This document shows, piece after piece, positions 9,926-19,549 of a stretch of 64,000 nucleotides of DNA; within the stretch, counting starts at the first letter, position 1; every line of letters starts with the position of its first letter. The notes under the pieces were generated by a model. That model did no database searches. It was given only the letters and a program-made list of their open reading frames with translations, and was not told where the DNA came from. The DNA comes from Bacillaceae bacterium S4-13-56 (GTDB lineage Bacteria > Bacillota > Bacilli > Bacillales > JAWJLM01). Location of the stretch: the NCBI GenBank assembly GCA_040191315.1, contig JAWJLM010000001.1, forward strand, positions 124,001-188,000, written 5' to 3'. The translations under genes and the position numbers were made by a program.

Positions 9926-11314
9926 ATGCCTGTGACACAACATTGCTCGGATTTCTTTCAGATTCATGTACAACCCGGAAAAATGGAGGCCGCTCTTGTA
10001 ATTCAGCAAAGCTATGCATTAGAGGAACCATTATCAGTGGAGCAATTAAAGGAATTCTTAAACGAAAATCATATTGTTCATGGTACTTTAGAGGATGTAC
10101 TTCTCCAAATAGCTTCCATGGAGTTCTTAGAAGAGGGTACAATTGTGGTAGCCAAGGGCACTCCTCCAGTACACGGAAAAGATGGTTTTATTAAATATGA
10201 GCAGAAATATTCAAGAAAGCTAGATCTTGATGATCGAAGGAATATTAATTTTCGAGAAGTGATGACGATCCCAACAGTGGTAGAAGGCGAAAAGATCGCC
10301 ACCATTTTTTCTCCAACTCTAGGAGAAAGTGGAATGAATGTCTTGGGTGAAGCCGTTCCTGCAGTACCAGGAAAAAAAGTTTTGATAAAACCAGGAAAAA
10401 ATACAGAATGGAAAGAGGAAGAGCAGGCCATTTATTCTATGATTGATGGTCAGTTAAGTGTTGAGCCGCGTGCCGTTCATGTGTATCCTCAGTATGAAGT
10501 TAATGGGGATATAACAATGAAAATAGGGAATCTGAATTTTGTTGGAACAATTGTTATTCGTGGAAATGTGCCAACAGGCTACCAAATAATAGCAGATGGA
10601 GATATAAAAATCTATGGTCTTGTTGAAGGTGCAACCTTAATTGCAGGCGGATCTATTTTTATATCTGAAGGAATTGTAGGATCCAATAAAAGTCGAATTA
10701 AAGCAGGGACAGATGTCAGAGTAGGCTACATTAATCAAGGTCATGTAGTTTCTAACAGAAACATTTTTGTAGAGAACTCTATTTTACATAGCCAATGTGT
10801 TGCGAAAGAACATATATATTGTCAAAGAGGGAATATCATAGGAGGTTCACTTTCAGCAGGTGTATCCATTCATGCAAAAGATATTGGAAATCGAATGAGT
10901 ACAAAAACAGAATTGTTTTTAGGAATGAATAAAGAAAGTATAGAAAAAGTGAAGAAATTGAATGAGGAAAAGGAAGAGGTCGTCAATTCCATAAAAAAGC
11001 TAGAACTTATTGGTGAAAAGTTAAAATTAAAAGAAGAAAAAATATCATCTTTAACTCCGAAAGAAAAGGTAGTCTTGTTAAGACAAAGAAATTCTCTGAC
11101 TCAATCCGTAGAAAGATTGGCTCAAGTCGATGAAGAACTACTTCTATTAAAACATGATCTTAAATTAATGGAAGAAGCACATGTAATTGTTACTGGAGTT
11201 ATGTATTTAAATGTTGATATTTCTTTCGGAAAATATAGAAAAATAATAAATCATGTTTATCAACATGTTAAAATTAAATTAGAAAATAAAGAGGTTGCGA
11301 TTACTAGTTTATAG
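9926..11314 (+). CDS. FapA/DUF342 family protein
   Basis: This 462-residue protein has the DUF342 (FapA, 'flagellar assembly protein A') layout. An N-terminal domain (~1-150) is followed by a repetitive beta-helix-like region, roughly residues 150-330, with many Gly/Val/Ile strands (for example VRVGYINQGHVVS). A Lys/Glu-rich coiled coil spans ~340-420. No enzyme motif is seen. Members often sit in flagellar or sporulation loci, but the molecular role is unclear to me. The ATG at 9926 has AAAGGAGG 8 nt upstream; an earlier in-frame ATG (9902) lacks one. It sits between sigD and swrB, so it is probably part of the fla/che transcript. Confidence 0.85.
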   Translation: MPVTQHCSDFFQIHVQPGKMEAALVIQQSYALEEPLSVEQLKEFLNENHIVHGTLEDVLLQIASMEFLEEGTIVVAKGTPPVHGKDGFIKYEQKYSRKLDLDDRRNINFREVMTIPTVVEGEKIATIFSPTLGESGMNVLGEAVPAVPGKKVLIKPGKNTEWKEEEQAIYSMIDGQLSVEPRAVHVYPQYEVNGDITMKIGNLNFVGTIVIRGNVPTGYQIIADGDIKIYGLVEGATLIAGGSIFISEGIVGSNKSRIKAGTDVRVGYINQGHVVSNRNIFVENSILHSQCVAKEHIYCQRGNIIGGSLSAGVSIHAKDIGNRMSTKTELFLGMNKESIEKVKKLNEEKEEVVNSIKKLELIGEKLKLKEEKISSLTPKEKVVLLRQRNSLTQSVERLAQVDEELLLLKHDLKLMEEAHVIVTGVMYLNVDISFGKYRKIINHVYQHVKIKLENKEVAITSL

Positions 11315-11371
11315 ATTCTTGTCAGCTGAGATCCTTCTATCAGGTTTAAAGGTAACGTGAGGAGTGAGGAA

Positions 11372-11674
11372 ATGAGCTGGAAGTCCATTGAAATGCAGGT
11401 TGCTCTTCCAAGAACACAAGATATTGGGAAAATTCAAGAATTGATGCAGTCTAGGTCTACCCAACAGCAGGAAATGATAACGGCCAGCCAATTGCAGTAT
11501 GAGGAATTAAAAAGAACAACAGTGAATCAAATGGGGCATAAGAATGATGTTATTCTTCGCGACGAGAAAAATACAAAAAAGGAATTGGGAAAGAAAAAAT
11601 CACAAAACAATCAGTCAAGAGATACAACTGAAAATCACCCGTATCTTGGGAAGAGAATTGACTTGAAAGGATAA
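11372..11674 (+). CDS. Small unknown protein of the fla/che operon end
   Basis: I do not recognise the function of this ~100-residue protein. It starts MSWKSIEMQVALPRTQD. The first half looks helical and Gln-rich. The second half is very Lys/Asn-rich (KKELGKKKSQNN) and likely disordered. There is no signal peptide, membrane segment or Cys. It begins at ATG 11372 behind GGAGTGAGGA and ends 4 nt before swrB, so it is probably co-translated with swrB. Codon use looks like that of its neighbours. Coding status rests on the good ribosome site, tight spacing and open frame in an otherwise continuous operon. Confidence 0.7.
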   Translation: MSWKSIEMQVALPRTQDIGKIQELMQSRSTQQQEMITASQLQYEELKRTTVNQMGHKNDVILRDEKNTKKELGKKKSQNNQSRDTTENHPYLGKRIDLKG

Positions 11675-11678
11675 GTAG

Positions 11679-12140
11679 ATGCAAACTTATTTATTAGTTA
11701 TAAGTTTTTTATTACATGGTTTAACTATTTTTTGGATCATTGTACTCTCACAAAGAGTTCAAAAAAGCAAAGAACTCGAGCTGCGCCAAGAAAAAGTAGC
11801 GAAAGAGATTGAGGATTTGTTTACAACTTACCTTTTAGAAATAAAAGAAGAAAATGAACGTTTAACACAGCTCATCAAAGGAGATGCTGTTAGCAAACCA
11901 ACCAATAGTTATTCTAAAAACCTTGAAAATAAAAACACTAATCATAAAAAAGACACTAATCTAAACGATTCCTTTCCTGCATTAGATTCTAACCTTCACG
12001 ATATAGTAGAGGAATCTTTGAGTGCTAAGGTATATCATCTATATGATCAAGGATATTCTATTGAAGAAATTGCTAGAAAACTGGATCGGGGAAAAACCGA
12101 AATAGAACTTCTTGTCAAATTTCATCCGATTAAGTCATAA
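11679..12140 (+). CDS. swrB: SwrB/YlxL-like membrane protein
   Basis: In B. subtilis SwrB promotes flagellar type III export activation and swarming. This 153-residue protein matches the layout. There is one N-terminal membrane helix (residues ~3-24), a charged coiled coil (~27-65), a polar Asn/Lys linker, and a C-terminal segment with a helix-turn-helix look (VYHLYDQGYSIEEIARKLDRG). Similarity judged by eye is mainly architecture and position between sigD and rpsB, so the name is by synteny as much as by sequence. It ends just before the rpsB promoter and no terminator separates them. Confidence 0.75.
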   Translation: MQTYLLVISFLLHGLTIFWIIVLSQRVQKSKELELRQEKVAKEIEDLFTTYLLEIKEENERLTQLIKGDAVSKPTNSYSKNLENKNTNHKKDTNLNDSFPALDSNLHDIVEESLSAKVYHLYDQGYSIEEIARKLDRGKTEIELLVKFHPIKS

Positions 12141-12146
12141 TTTTAC

Positions 12147-12175
12147 TTGATTGCACCATTCTCATGTGATATATT
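12147..12175 (+). promoter_or_regulatory. Sigma-A promoter for rpsB
   Basis: TTGATT and TATATT are separated by exactly 17 nt. The expected start is ~12182, giving an untranslated leader of ~105 nt before rpsB. The promoter lies immediately after the swrB stop. I could not resolve a confident fold in the leader. Confidence 0.6.
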
Positions 12176-12287
12176 TACTTTTGGTGTCAAACACACACGC
12201 TTGTGGAATGTCTCATTGGTGCTCTTTAAAAGGGTCTTGAGTCGTGATGAATCAAGCGGAGGGAAAAAACCATTAGGAGGAAAAAAC

Positions 12288-13022
12288 ATGTCAGTAATTT
12301 CAATGAAACAACTTCTTGAAGCTGGTGTTCATTTTGGACATCAAACTCGTCGTTGGAATCCGAAGATGAAAAAGTACATCTTCACAGAACGTAATGGGAT
12401 TTACATCATCGACCTTCAAAAAACAGTTAAGAAGGTTGAGGAAGCATATCAAGTTATTCGTGATATCGCTGCTGATGGAGGAACAATCCTTTTTGTTGGT
12501 ACAAAGAAGCAAGCACAAGATTCTGTAAAAGAAGAAGCAATTCGTTGTGGAATGTACTTCGTCAACCAACGTTGGCTAGGTGGTACATTAACAAACTTTG
12601 AAACGATTCAGAAGCGAATCAAACGCCTAAAGGATATCGAAAGAATGGAAGAAGATGGAACTTTCCAAGTGCTTCCTAAGAAAGAAGTTGTACAACTTCT
12701 TAAAGAAAAAGAACGTTTAGTAAAATTCCTTGGTGGAATTAAAGATATGGATCGCATTCCTGATGCGCTATTTATTATCGACCCACGTAAAGAACGTATT
12801 GCGGTTGCAGAAGCTCATAAATTAAATATTCCAATTATCGGTATCGTTGATACTAACTGTGATCCAGACGAAATTGACCATGTGATCCCAGCTAATGATG
12901 ATGCGATTCGTGCTGTTAAACTTCTTACTGCTAAAATGGCTGACGCTGTACTTGAAGCAAGACAAGGTGAAGGTACTGCGGAAGAAGTGGTAGAAGAGGA
13001 AGTAGGAGCAGTACAAGAATAA
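12288..13022 (+). CDS. rpsB: 30S ribosomal protein S2
   Basis: S2 is the primary 30S protein that recruits S1-like contacts near the platform. The 244-residue protein has the family blocks [19 protein letters not shown] (start), [25 protein letters not shown] and [16 protein letters not shown], and ends in an acidic tail. The ATG at 12288 has AGGAGG 8 nt upstream; the frame stays open further upstream but lacks S2 sequence. It is followed by a terminator-like hairpin and tsf, the conserved rpsB-tsf pair. Confidence 0.98.
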   Translation: MSVISMKQLLEAGVHFGHQTRRWNPKMKKYIFTERNGIYIIDLQKTVKKVEEAYQVIRDIAADGGTILFVGTKKQAQDSVKEEAIRCGMYFVNQRWLGGTLTNFETIQKRIKRLKDIERMEEDGTFQVLPKKEVVQLLKEKERLVKFLGGIKDMDRIPDALFIIDPRKERIAVAEAHKLNIPIIGIVDTNCDPDEIDHVIPANDDAIRAVKLLTAKMADAVLEARQGEGTAEEVVEEEVGAVQE

Positions 13023-13035
13023 GAAATGAATGGAA

Positions 13036-13076
13036 AGGTGATAAGAGGAAGAAAAGCCTTTTATCACCTTTTTTTC
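13036..13076 (+). terminator. Terminator/attenuator between rpsB and tsf
   Basis: AAGGTGATAA pairs with TTATCACCTT across an ~18-nt loop and is followed by a T run. Because tsf follows closely, it probably works as a partial terminator that sets the S2 to EF-Ts ratio. Confidence 0.75.
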
Positions 13077-13145
13077 AGAAATCATAGGATAAAGATGAAA
13101 AAAGATACTTAGAATACAACTGGAAAGATAAAAGGAGGCAATACA

Positions 13146-14030
13146 ATGGCAGTAACTGCTCAAATGGTAAAAGAACTTCGTGAAAAAACTGGCGCTGGTA
13201 TGATGGATTGCAAGAAGGCATTAACTGAAACTGATGGGGATATGGAAAAAGCGATAGACTATCTTCGTGAAAAAGGTATTGCAAAAGCTGCGAAGAAAGC
13301 GGACCGTATTGCTGCGGAAGGATCAGCTAACATTGTAGTAGATGGAAATACAGCGGTACTAATTGAAGTAAACTGTGAAACTGATTTTGTTACTAAAAAT
13401 GATCAGTTTAAAACACTTCTTGAAGAACTTGGACAACATATCCTTTCTCAAAAACCTGCTGATGTTGAAGGGGCTCTAAACCAAAAACTGAATGGTGAAG
13501 GAATCCCAGTGGGAGAGCACATTAATAGTGTAATTGCTAAGATTGGGGAAAAAATCTCGCTTCGCCGTTTTGCTATTTTAGAAAAAGGTGAAAATGCTGC
13601 ATTTGGTGCTTACTTACATTTAGGAGGGCGCATTGGAGTTTTAACTGTACTTGATGGGACTACTGATGAAGACCTTGCAAAGGATGTTGCTATGCATGTT
13701 GCTGCAGCAAATCCACGTTACCTATCTACTGACAGTGTATCCTCTGAAGAAATTGCTCATGAGCGTGAAGTGTTAAAGCAACAAGCTTTAAATGAAGGTA
13801 AGCCTGAAAAAATTGTAGAGAAAATGGTAGAGGGACGTTTAAATAAATTTTTTGAAGAAATTTGTTTGTTAGAGCAAGGCTTTGTTAAAGATCCTGATCA
13901 AAAAGTTAAGAAATACGTTGCAGATAAAGGTGCTTCTGTTGTTACTTTCGTACGCTATGAAGTTGGCGAAGGTATGGAAAAACGTGAAGATAACTTTGCA
14001 GAAGAAGTTATGAGTCAGGTGAAAAAATAA
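13146..14030 (+). CDS. tsf: Elongation factor Ts
   Basis: EF-Ts is the guanine nucleotide exchange factor for EF-Tu. The N-terminal UBA-like domain has [15 protein letters not shown], and the core begins with the [10 protein letters not shown]-type block (here [13 protein letters not shown]). The C-terminal VRYEVGEG motif is present. At 294 residues it is full length. An AAAGGAGG site lies before the ATG. It is the second gene of rpsB-tsf and is followed by a hairpin and pyrH. Confidence 0.98.
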   Translation: MAVTAQMVKELREKTGAGMMDCKKALTETDGDMEKAIDYLREKGIAKAAKKADRIAAEGSANIVVDGNTAVLIEVNCETDFVTKNDQFKTLLEELGQHILSQKPADVEGALNQKLNGEGIPVGEHINSVIAKIGEKISLRRFAILEKGENAAFGAYLHLGGRIGVLTVLDGTTDEDLAKDVAMHVAAANPRYLSTDSVSSEEIAHEREVLKQQALNEGKPEKIVEKMVEGRLNKFFEEICLLEQGFVKDPDQKVKKYVADKGASVVTFVRYEVGEGMEKREDNFAEEVMSQVKK

Positions 14031-14040
14031 GATTTTCATA

Positions 14041-14069
14041 AGGGGGACACATTTGTGTTCCCTATTTTT
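14041..14069 (+). terminator. Weak terminator between tsf and pyrH
   Basis: GGGGGACAC and GTGTTCCC form a short hairpin with a tiny loop, followed by an interrupted T run (CTATTTTTG). It lies 25 nt upstream of the pyrH start, so read-through is likely. Confidence 0.5.
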
Positions 14070-14093
14070 GAAAAAATTTTATTGGAGGTCCAT

Positions 14094-14816
14094 ATGACAA
14101 CAGCGCGCTATCGTAGAATTGTGTTAAAATTAAGTGGAGAAGCCTTAAGTGGTGATATAGGATATGGAATTGATCCTAAAGTTATTCAATCGATTTCTAC
14201 TCAAGTTAAAGAAGTAGCAGAACTTGGTGTTGAAATTGCTATTGTTGTCGGCGCAGGTAATATTTGGAGAGGAAAAGTAGGAAGTGAAATGGGTATGGAC
14301 CGCGCAACAGCGGACTATATGGGAATGCTTGCTACTGTCATGAATTCTTTAGCCCTCCAAGACAGTTTAGAAAATAACGGAATTCCTACTCGTGTTCAAT
14401 CTTCTATCGAAATGAGGCAGGTGGCTGAACCATATATTCGCAGAAGAGCCATTCGCCACTTAGAAAAAAACCGTGTTGTCATTTTTGCAGCAGGGACTGG
14501 CAACCCTTATTTTTCAACCGATACAACTGCTGCATTACGAGCAGCGGAAATTGAGGCAGATGTCATTTTAATGGCAAAAAATGATGTCGATGGAGTTTAT
14601 ACTGCAGATCCAAAACTTAACAAAGATGCTAAAAAGTACGATGAATTATCATACTTAAAAGTTTTAAATGAAGGATTAGGAGTTATGGATTCAACTGCAT
14701 CCTCTTTATGTATGGATAATGACATCCCAATCCTCGTATTTTCAATATCAGAAGAAGGAAACATTAAAAAGGCTGTAATGGGCGAAAACATAGGAACTAT
14801 TGTGAGGGGGAAATAA
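14094..14816 (+). CDS. pyrH: UMP kinase
   Basis: PyrH phosphorylates UMP to UDP for RNA, DNA and cell-wall nucleotide pools. It is an amino-acid-kinase fold enzyme: LKLSGEAL near residue 10, [10 protein letters not shown] (~55), and the [18 protein letters not shown] and [13 protein letters not shown] blocks, all typical. The ATG at 14094 follows TTGGAGGT; an upstream in-frame start adds residues not seen in the family. The length of 240 is normal. It sits 1 nt before frr, the conserved rpsB-tsf-pyrH-frr order. Confidence 0.98.
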   Translation: MTTARYRRIVLKLSGEALSGDIGYGIDPKVIQSISTQVKEVAELGVEIAIVVGAGNIWRGKVGSEMGMDRATADYMGMLATVMNSLALQDSLENNGIPTRVQSSIEMRQVAEPYIRRRAIRHLEKNRVVIFAAGTGNPYFSTDTTAALRAAEIEADVILMAKNDVDGVYTADPKLNKDAKKYDELSYLKVLNEGLGVMDSTASSLCMDNDIPILVFSISEEGNIKKAVMGENIGTIVRGK

Positions 14817-14817
14817 T

Positions 14818-15375
14818 ATGTCAGAAGCTGTCATAAAAGAAACAAAGGAAAAAATGCAAGCCGCTGTTAATGCCTTTACTCGTCAATTATCAACAGTTCG
14901 TGCGGGTAGAGCAAATCCTGCTCTCTTAGACCAGGTGCATGTAGATTATTATGGAGCGTCCACACCATTAAAGCAATTAGCTACTATTTCTGCTCCTGAT
15001 GCACGTTTACTTCTTATTACTCCATATGACAAAACTTCCATTGGAGATATTGAAAAGGCTATTCAAAAAGCAGACCTAGGCTTGTCTCCATCTAGTGATG
15101 GTAATGTAGTAAGAATTAATATTCCGGCACTTACTGAGGAACGTCGTAAAGAATTAGTGAAAGTGGTTCGGAAATATGCTGAGGAAGCAAAAGTCCATGT
15201 TAGAAATATCCGTAGAGATAGTAATGATCACTTAAAGAAGCTTGAAAAAGATGGAGAATTAACAGAGGATGAGCTTCGCGGATATCAAGATGATGTTCAA
15301 AAAGTAACAGATAAGTTTGTAAATGAAATTGACTCTCTTACTCAGAATAAAGAAAAAGAAATGATGGAAGTATAA
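14818..15375 (+). CDS. frr: Ribosome recycling factor
   Basis: RRF splits post-termination ribosomes together with EF-G. The 185-residue protein has the family hallmark [15 protein letters not shown] near residue 30, the [16 protein letters not shown] block and the long-helix C-terminal region ([19 protein letters not shown]). It starts 1 nt after the pyrH stop behind GTGAGGGGG and is followed by a strong terminator, ending this transcription unit. Confidence 0.98.
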   Translation: MSEAVIKETKEKMQAAVNAFTRQLSTVRAGRANPALLDQVHVDYYGASTPLKQLATISAPDARLLLITPYDKTSIGDIEKAIQKADLGLSPSSDGNVVRINIPALTEERRKELVKVVRKYAEEAKVHVRNIRRDSNDHLKKLEKDGELTEDELRGYQDDVQKVTDKFVNEIDSLTQNKEKEMMEV

Positions 15376-15401
15376 TACATTTCCATGTACAATAAGATGA
15401 G

Positions 15402-15426
15402 ACCCTCTTTTTAAGGGGGTTTTTGT
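15402..15426 (+). terminator. Terminator after frr
   Basis: ACCCTC and GGGGGT pair across TTTTTAA, followed by TTTTTG. It closes the rpsB-frr block. Confidence 0.8.
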
Positions 15427-15431
15427 ACATT

Positions 15432-15462
15432 TTCCCGCATTAACGGGCAGTATTACCCCCAC
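15432..15462 (+). repeat. Family A repeat, left-end fragment
   Basis: CCCGCATTAACGGGCAG followed by TATTACCCCCAC matches the left end of the long repeats at 32593 and 34294 (CCCACATGAACGGGCAG and TAATACCCCCAAC). The right half is not recognisable. It lies ~65 nt before uppS. Confidence 0.65.
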
Positions 15463-15528
15463 TATGAATTTTTGTGGATATAATAAAGGCAACAGGTGGG
15501 AAAACTGTTATTCAAATGGAGGATTAAA

Positions 15529-16293
15529 ATGGATGTAAAGCTTCCTTTTTTTCAAAAGAAAAGAAAACAACCCCAAACAACCCAATTAGATAAAAATAAT
15601 ATCCCTAAACATATTGCAATAATAATGGATGGTAATGGACGTTGGGCGAATAACAAGGGGTTACCTAGAATAGCCGGACATCATGAAGGGATGAAAGTTG
15701 TCCGAAAAATAGTATCGCACTCATCTAGATTAGGAGTTGAGATATTAACCTTATATGCCTTTTCAACTGAAAACTGGAAAAGACCTAAATCAGAAGTGGA
15801 TTTTTTAATGAGACTTCCGGAGGAATTTCTGGATACATACTTGCCTGATCTTTATGAAAATAACGTAAAAGTTATTTGTATTGGGGACCCTTCTAACTTA
15901 CCTCCACATACTCAGAAAGCATTAGAATCTGCTATGGAAAAAACGAAAAACAATACAGGAATGAAATTAAACTTTGCTTTAAATTATGGAAGTCGCAATG
16001 AAATAGTATGTGCCGTTAACCAAATCATAATGGATAAAGAAAACGGTGTTATCTCTGATCAAGAAATAACGGAAGATCTGTTTTCTTCCTATTTATATAC
16101 AAAGTCTATTCAGGACCCTGACCTGCTCATTCGGACAAGTGGAGAAATTCGGTTAAGCAATTTCTTGCTGTGGCAAGTTGCTTACACAGAATTTTGGTTT
16201 ACCGAAGTGTTGTGGCCTGATTTTTGTGAAAATGAGTTAAATAAAGCCCTGTTAGATTATCAAAAACGGAAAAGAAAATACGGGGGCATTTAA
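15529..16293 (+). CDS. uppS: Undecaprenyl diphosphate synthase
   Basis: UppS makes the C55 lipid carrier for peptidoglycan and teichoic acid from IPP and FPP. The cis-prenyltransferase motifs are intact: IMDGNGRWA with the catalytic Asp (~residue 34), AFSTENWKRP, and RTSGEIRLSNFLLWQ with AYTEFWF. I chose ATG 15529 (254 residues), which has TGGAGGA ~6 nt upstream. The in-frame GTG at 15496 would add residues with no family support. It begins the uppS-cdsA-dxr-rseP-proS row. A repeat fragment lies in its leader. Confidence 0.97.
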   Translation: MDVKLPFFQKKRKQPQTTQLDKNNIPKHIAIIMDGNGRWANNKGLPRIAGHHEGMKVVRKIVSHSSRLGVEILTLYAFSTENWKRPKSEVDFLMRLPEEFLDTYLPDLYENNVKVICIGDPSNLPPHTQKALESAMEKTKNNTGMKLNFALNYGSRNEIVCAVNQIIMDKENGVISDQEITEDLFSSYLYTKSIQDPDLLIRTSGEIRLSNFLLWQVAYTEFWFTEVLWPDFCENELNKALLDYQKRKRKYGGI

Positions 16294-16307
16294 GGTGGTC
16301 GGATAAA

Positions 16308-17081
16308 ATGGTTCAACGAATAATTACAGCAGTCATTGCAGCACTACTTTTTTTACCCTTTGTGATCTTAGGGGGATGGGCCTTTAGAATAATAACCGTG
16401 ATTCTTGCAGTAGTTGGCCTATTTGAGTTATTTCGAATGAAAAGTATTCCAATCTTTTCAACCTCTGGTTTTCTTTCAGTATTGGTGATTTGGGTAATCA
16501 TGCTACCTGAAGTTCCCTTCGGATTAACTAAAATGGAGATTATTTTGGTTTATGCTCTTCTCCTATTAGCGTATACAGTTCTCGTAAAAAATCGATTTAC
16601 TTTTGATGAAGTTGGATTCTTACTTTTGTCAATTGTTTATGTGGGAATGGGATTTTATTATTTACTTGAAACTAGGAGTGCTGGACTAGAATTTATTATT
16701 TATGCCTTTGCTGTTATTTGGGCAACGGATTCTGGAGCTTATTTTTTCGGAAGGGCTTTTGGTAAAACAAAACTTTGGCCTTTGATTAGTCCCAAGAAGA
16801 CAGTAGAAGGGTTTATTGGAGGAATCGGTTTAGCAGTCATCACAGCTTTGATTTTCCAATATATATATCCAATCCATTCCTCTGTGTGGATTGTCATTAT
16901 CGTTACTATTTTCACTTCTATTTGTGGACAAATTGGTGATTTAGTTGAATCGGCATTAAAACGTCATTATAATGTAAAGGATTCGGGAAAACTTCTTCCT
17001 GGTCATGGAGGAATTCTCGATCGTTTTGATAGCCTTATATATATTTTACCGATATTGCATTTTGTACAATTTATATCATAA
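16308..17081 (+). CDS. cdsA: Phosphatidate cytidylyltransferase
   Basis: CdsA makes CDP-diacylglycerol, precursor of all phospholipids. It is a polytopic membrane protein with about seven hydrophobic segments. The signature near the C-terminus is complete: SPKKTVEG upstream, then the S-x8-R-x3-K-D-type block ending KDSGKLLPGHGGILDRFDS. The length of 257 is normal. It follows uppS by 14 nt. The pgsA gene at 59826 later uses its product. Confidence 0.97.
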   Translation: MVQRIITAVIAALLFLPFVILGGWAFRIITVILAVVGLFELFRMKSIPIFSTSGFLSVLVIWVIMLPEVPFGLTKMEIILVYALLLLAYTVLVKNRFTFDEVGFLLLSIVYVGMGFYYLLETRSAGLEFIIYAFAVIWATDSGAYFFGRAFGKTKLWPLISPKKTVEGFIGGIGLAVITALIFQYIYPIHSSVWIVIIVTIFTSICGQIGDLVESALKRHYNVKDSGKLLPGHGGILDRFDSLIYILPILHFVQFIS

Positions 17082-17105
17082 TTATTATTATACAGGAGAG
17101 AAATT

Positions 17106-18251
17106 ATGAAAAAAATCGGGTTGCTAGGTGCAACAGGTTCAATCGGGATTCAAACCCTTGATGTGATAAGAGAACATTCTGATCAGTTTCAGTTAACATC
17201 GTTATCCTTTGGAGCAAATGTTAAAAAGGCAGTTTCCATCATTAAAGAGTTCAACCCGAAATTTGTGGTTGTTAAGGATAGTCAAACGAAGGTAGAGTTG
17301 AATACCTACTTTCCCACTTTACCTATAGACGTAGGAAAAGAGGGAATGGTTCAAATAGCTAGGGATGATAAGACGGATATATTTGTGAATGCTGTCATGG
17401 GTAGTATTGGATTAGAGCCGACTTTAGAAGCAATAAGATCAAATAAAACCGTAGCTATAGCAAACAAAGAAACTCTTGTTACAGCAGGACATCTAGTGAT
17501 GGAAGAGGCTAACCTCCATAAAGTAAGAATCCTGCCTGTAGATAGTGAACACTCTGCTATTTTTCAATGTCTGCAAGGTGAAAATCCAAAATCCATTTCA
17601 CGCCTTCTTTTAACTGCATCTGGAGGAAGTTTTAGAGACTTAACACGACAACAATTAGAAGACGTTACCGTTGAACGAGCTTTAAAACATCCAAACTGGA
17701 GTATGGGAGCGAAAATCACGATTGATTCTGCGACCATGATGAACAAAGGTTTGGAAGTTATTGAGGCTCATTGGTTATTTTCTGTACCTTACGAACAAAT
17801 TGATGTTCTTCTCCATAGAGAGAGCATTATTCATTCAATGGTTGAATTTAGGGATCGGAGTGTAATTGCACAAATGGGGACTCCAGATATGAGAATACCT
17901 ATTCAATATGCACTTTCTTATCCTGAACGTTTAAGCTTCCAGCATTCTGAACCATTAGATTTATTGAAAGTTGGGAAATTGCATTTTGAACAAATGAGTT
18001 TTGAGAGGTTCCCTTGCTTGAAACTTGCTTTTGAAGCAGGTAAAGTAGGAGGAACAATGACAACTGTTTTAAATGCTGCCAATGAGGAGGCTGTTTCACA
18101 GTTCCTTCAGCATAAAATTTCTTTTTTACAAATTGAGGAAATGATAGAAAAAGCATTAGAGCAACATATTTCTATCAAACACCCATCTCTTGATACGATA
18201 TTACAAGTAGATGAAGAAACGCGAAGAAGAGTACATTCGTTTTTAACATAA
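17106..18251 (+). CDS. dxr: 1-deoxy-D-xylulose 5-phosphate reductoisomerase
   Basis: Dxr is the first committed enzyme of the MEP isoprenoid pathway and supplies IPP for UppS. The NADPH-binding start [19 protein letters not shown], the [10 protein letters not shown] block, the metal-binding [10 protein letters not shown] motif, and [17 protein letters not shown] are visible. The length of 381 is standard. It has an AGGAGAG site and lies in the conserved cdsA-dxr-rseP order. Confidence 0.98.
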   Translation: MKKIGLLGATGSIGIQTLDVIREHSDQFQLTSLSFGANVKKAVSIIKEFNPKFVVVKDSQTKVELNTYFPTLPIDVGKEGMVQIARDDKTDIFVNAVMGSIGLEPTLEAIRSNKTVAIANKETLVTAGHLVMEEANLHKVRILPVDSEHSAIFQCLQGENPKSISRLLLTASGGSFRDLTRQQLEDVTVERALKHPNWSMGAKITIDSATMMNKGLEVIEAHWLFSVPYEQIDVLLHRESIIHSMVEFRDRSVIAQMGTPDMRIPIQYALSYPERLSFQHSEPLDLLKVGKLHFEQMSFERFPCLKLAFEAGKVGGTMTTVLNAANEEAVSQFLQHKISFLQIEEMIEKALEQHISIKHPSLDTILQVDEETRRRVHSFLT

Positions 18252-18267
18252 AAGGTAGGTGGATGAT

Positions 18268-19530
18268 GTGCAAACAGTAATAGCTTTTATCCTAATGTTT
18301 GGGTTGCTTGTTTTTATTCATGAATTTGGACATATGATTTTTGCAAAACGGGCTGGAATGCTTGTTCGTGAGTTCGCCATTGGAATGGGCCCAAAGATGT
18401 TCTCTATTCAAAAAAGCGAAACACTTTATACCATTCGTTTGTTACCTATTGGAGGATATGTTCGGGTTGCCGGGGAAGATCCTGAAATTATTGAGTTAAA
18501 ACCAGGACATCATATTGGTCTTGAGTTTACTGAAACAGGTAAGGTTTCAAGGATTATCGTTAATAACAAATCCAAGCATCCAAATGCGCGCGTAATAGAA
18601 GTCGAAAATGCCGACTTAACCCATTCATTAAAAATTGAAGGATATGACGCAAATGAAGATCAAAGGCTTTCGTTTGATGTAGATCGAAAAGCAGTGTTTG
18701 TTATGGATGAGAGAGAGACCCAAATTGCTCCTTTTGACCGTCAATTTGGTTCTAAATCAGTTCCTCAAAGAGCTATGCAGATTTTTGCTGGACCACTTAT
18801 GAATTTTGTACTAGCAGTGATTATTTTTATTATATTAGGGCTAATCCAAGGGGTTCCTGTAAATGATCCCATTTTGGGTGAGATTTCAGAAGGTGGAGCT
18901 GCTCAGGAAGCTGGATTACAAGAAGGAGATAAGATTCTTAAAGTAGATCAAACTGCTGTTTCAAGTTGGACAGAATTTGTTACAGAAATCCAGCAGCATC
19001 CGGGTGAAGAATTAACTTTGCAGGTTGACCGATTTGGGGAATACTTAACTGTTCCTGTTACTCCAGAGGTAATCAAAGAACAGGATATGGAGTTTGGCAG
19101 AATTGGGGTTTTACGGCCTTTTGAAAAATCCGTAGTTTCTGCATTTACTAATGGGTTTGTTCAGACCTATGAATGGACTAAGTTGATTTTAATAAATGTA
19201 GGTAAACTGGTTACAGGCCAATTTTCAATTGATATGCTGGCAGGTCCAGTTGGTATTTATGATGCAACAGACCAAGTAGTACAGACAGGATTATACAATT
19301 TCTTGATATGGACTTCTATGCTTAGTATTAACCTAGGAATTGTTAACCTCCTTCCATTACCTGCTTTGGATGGCGGAAGGTTATTGTTTATTGGATTTGA
19401 AGCTGTTAGAGGAAAACCAATCGATCCTCAAAAAGAGGGGCTTGTCCATTTCATTGGATTTGCTTTGTTAATGTTACTAATGATTGTAGTGACATGGAAT
19501 GACATCCAACGAATATTCTTTTTTGACTAA
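18268..19530 (+). CDS. rseP: RseP/RasP site-2 intramembrane metalloprotease
   Basis: This membrane zinc protease cleaves anti-sigma factors (RsiW in B. subtilis), FtsL and signal-peptide remnants. The HEFGH zinc motif is in the first membrane helix (~residues 18-22). A PDZ domain (~residues 200-285) and the C-terminal NLLPLPALDGGRLL metal-ligand helix follow. A ~60-residue soluble insert precedes the PDZ domain, as in other Bacillus homologues. I prefer the GTG at 18268, behind AGGTAGGTGG, over GTG 18259. About 420 residues, four membrane helices. Confidence 0.95.
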   Translation: MQTVIAFILMFGLLVFIHEFGHMIFAKRAGMLVREFAIGMGPKMFSIQKSETLYTIRLLPIGGYVRVAGEDPEIIELKPGHHIGLEFTETGKVSRIIVNNKSKHPNARVIEVENADLTHSLKIEGYDANEDQRLSFDVDRKAVFVMDERETQIAPFDRQFGSKSVPQRAMQIFAGPLMNFVLAVIIFIILGLIQGVPVNDPILGEISEGGAAQEAGLQEGDKILKVDQTAVSSWTEFVTEIQQHPGEELTLQVDRFGEYLTVPVTPEVIKEQDMEFGRIGVLRPFEKSVVSAFTNGFVQTYEWTKLILINVGKLVTGQFSIDMLAGPVGIYDATDQVVQTGLYNFLIWTSMLSINLGIVNLLPLPALDGGRLLFIGFEAVRGKPIDPQKEGLVHFIGFALLMLLMIVVTWNDIQRIFFFD

Positions 19531-19549
19531 GACAATTGAGGTGCAGTAA

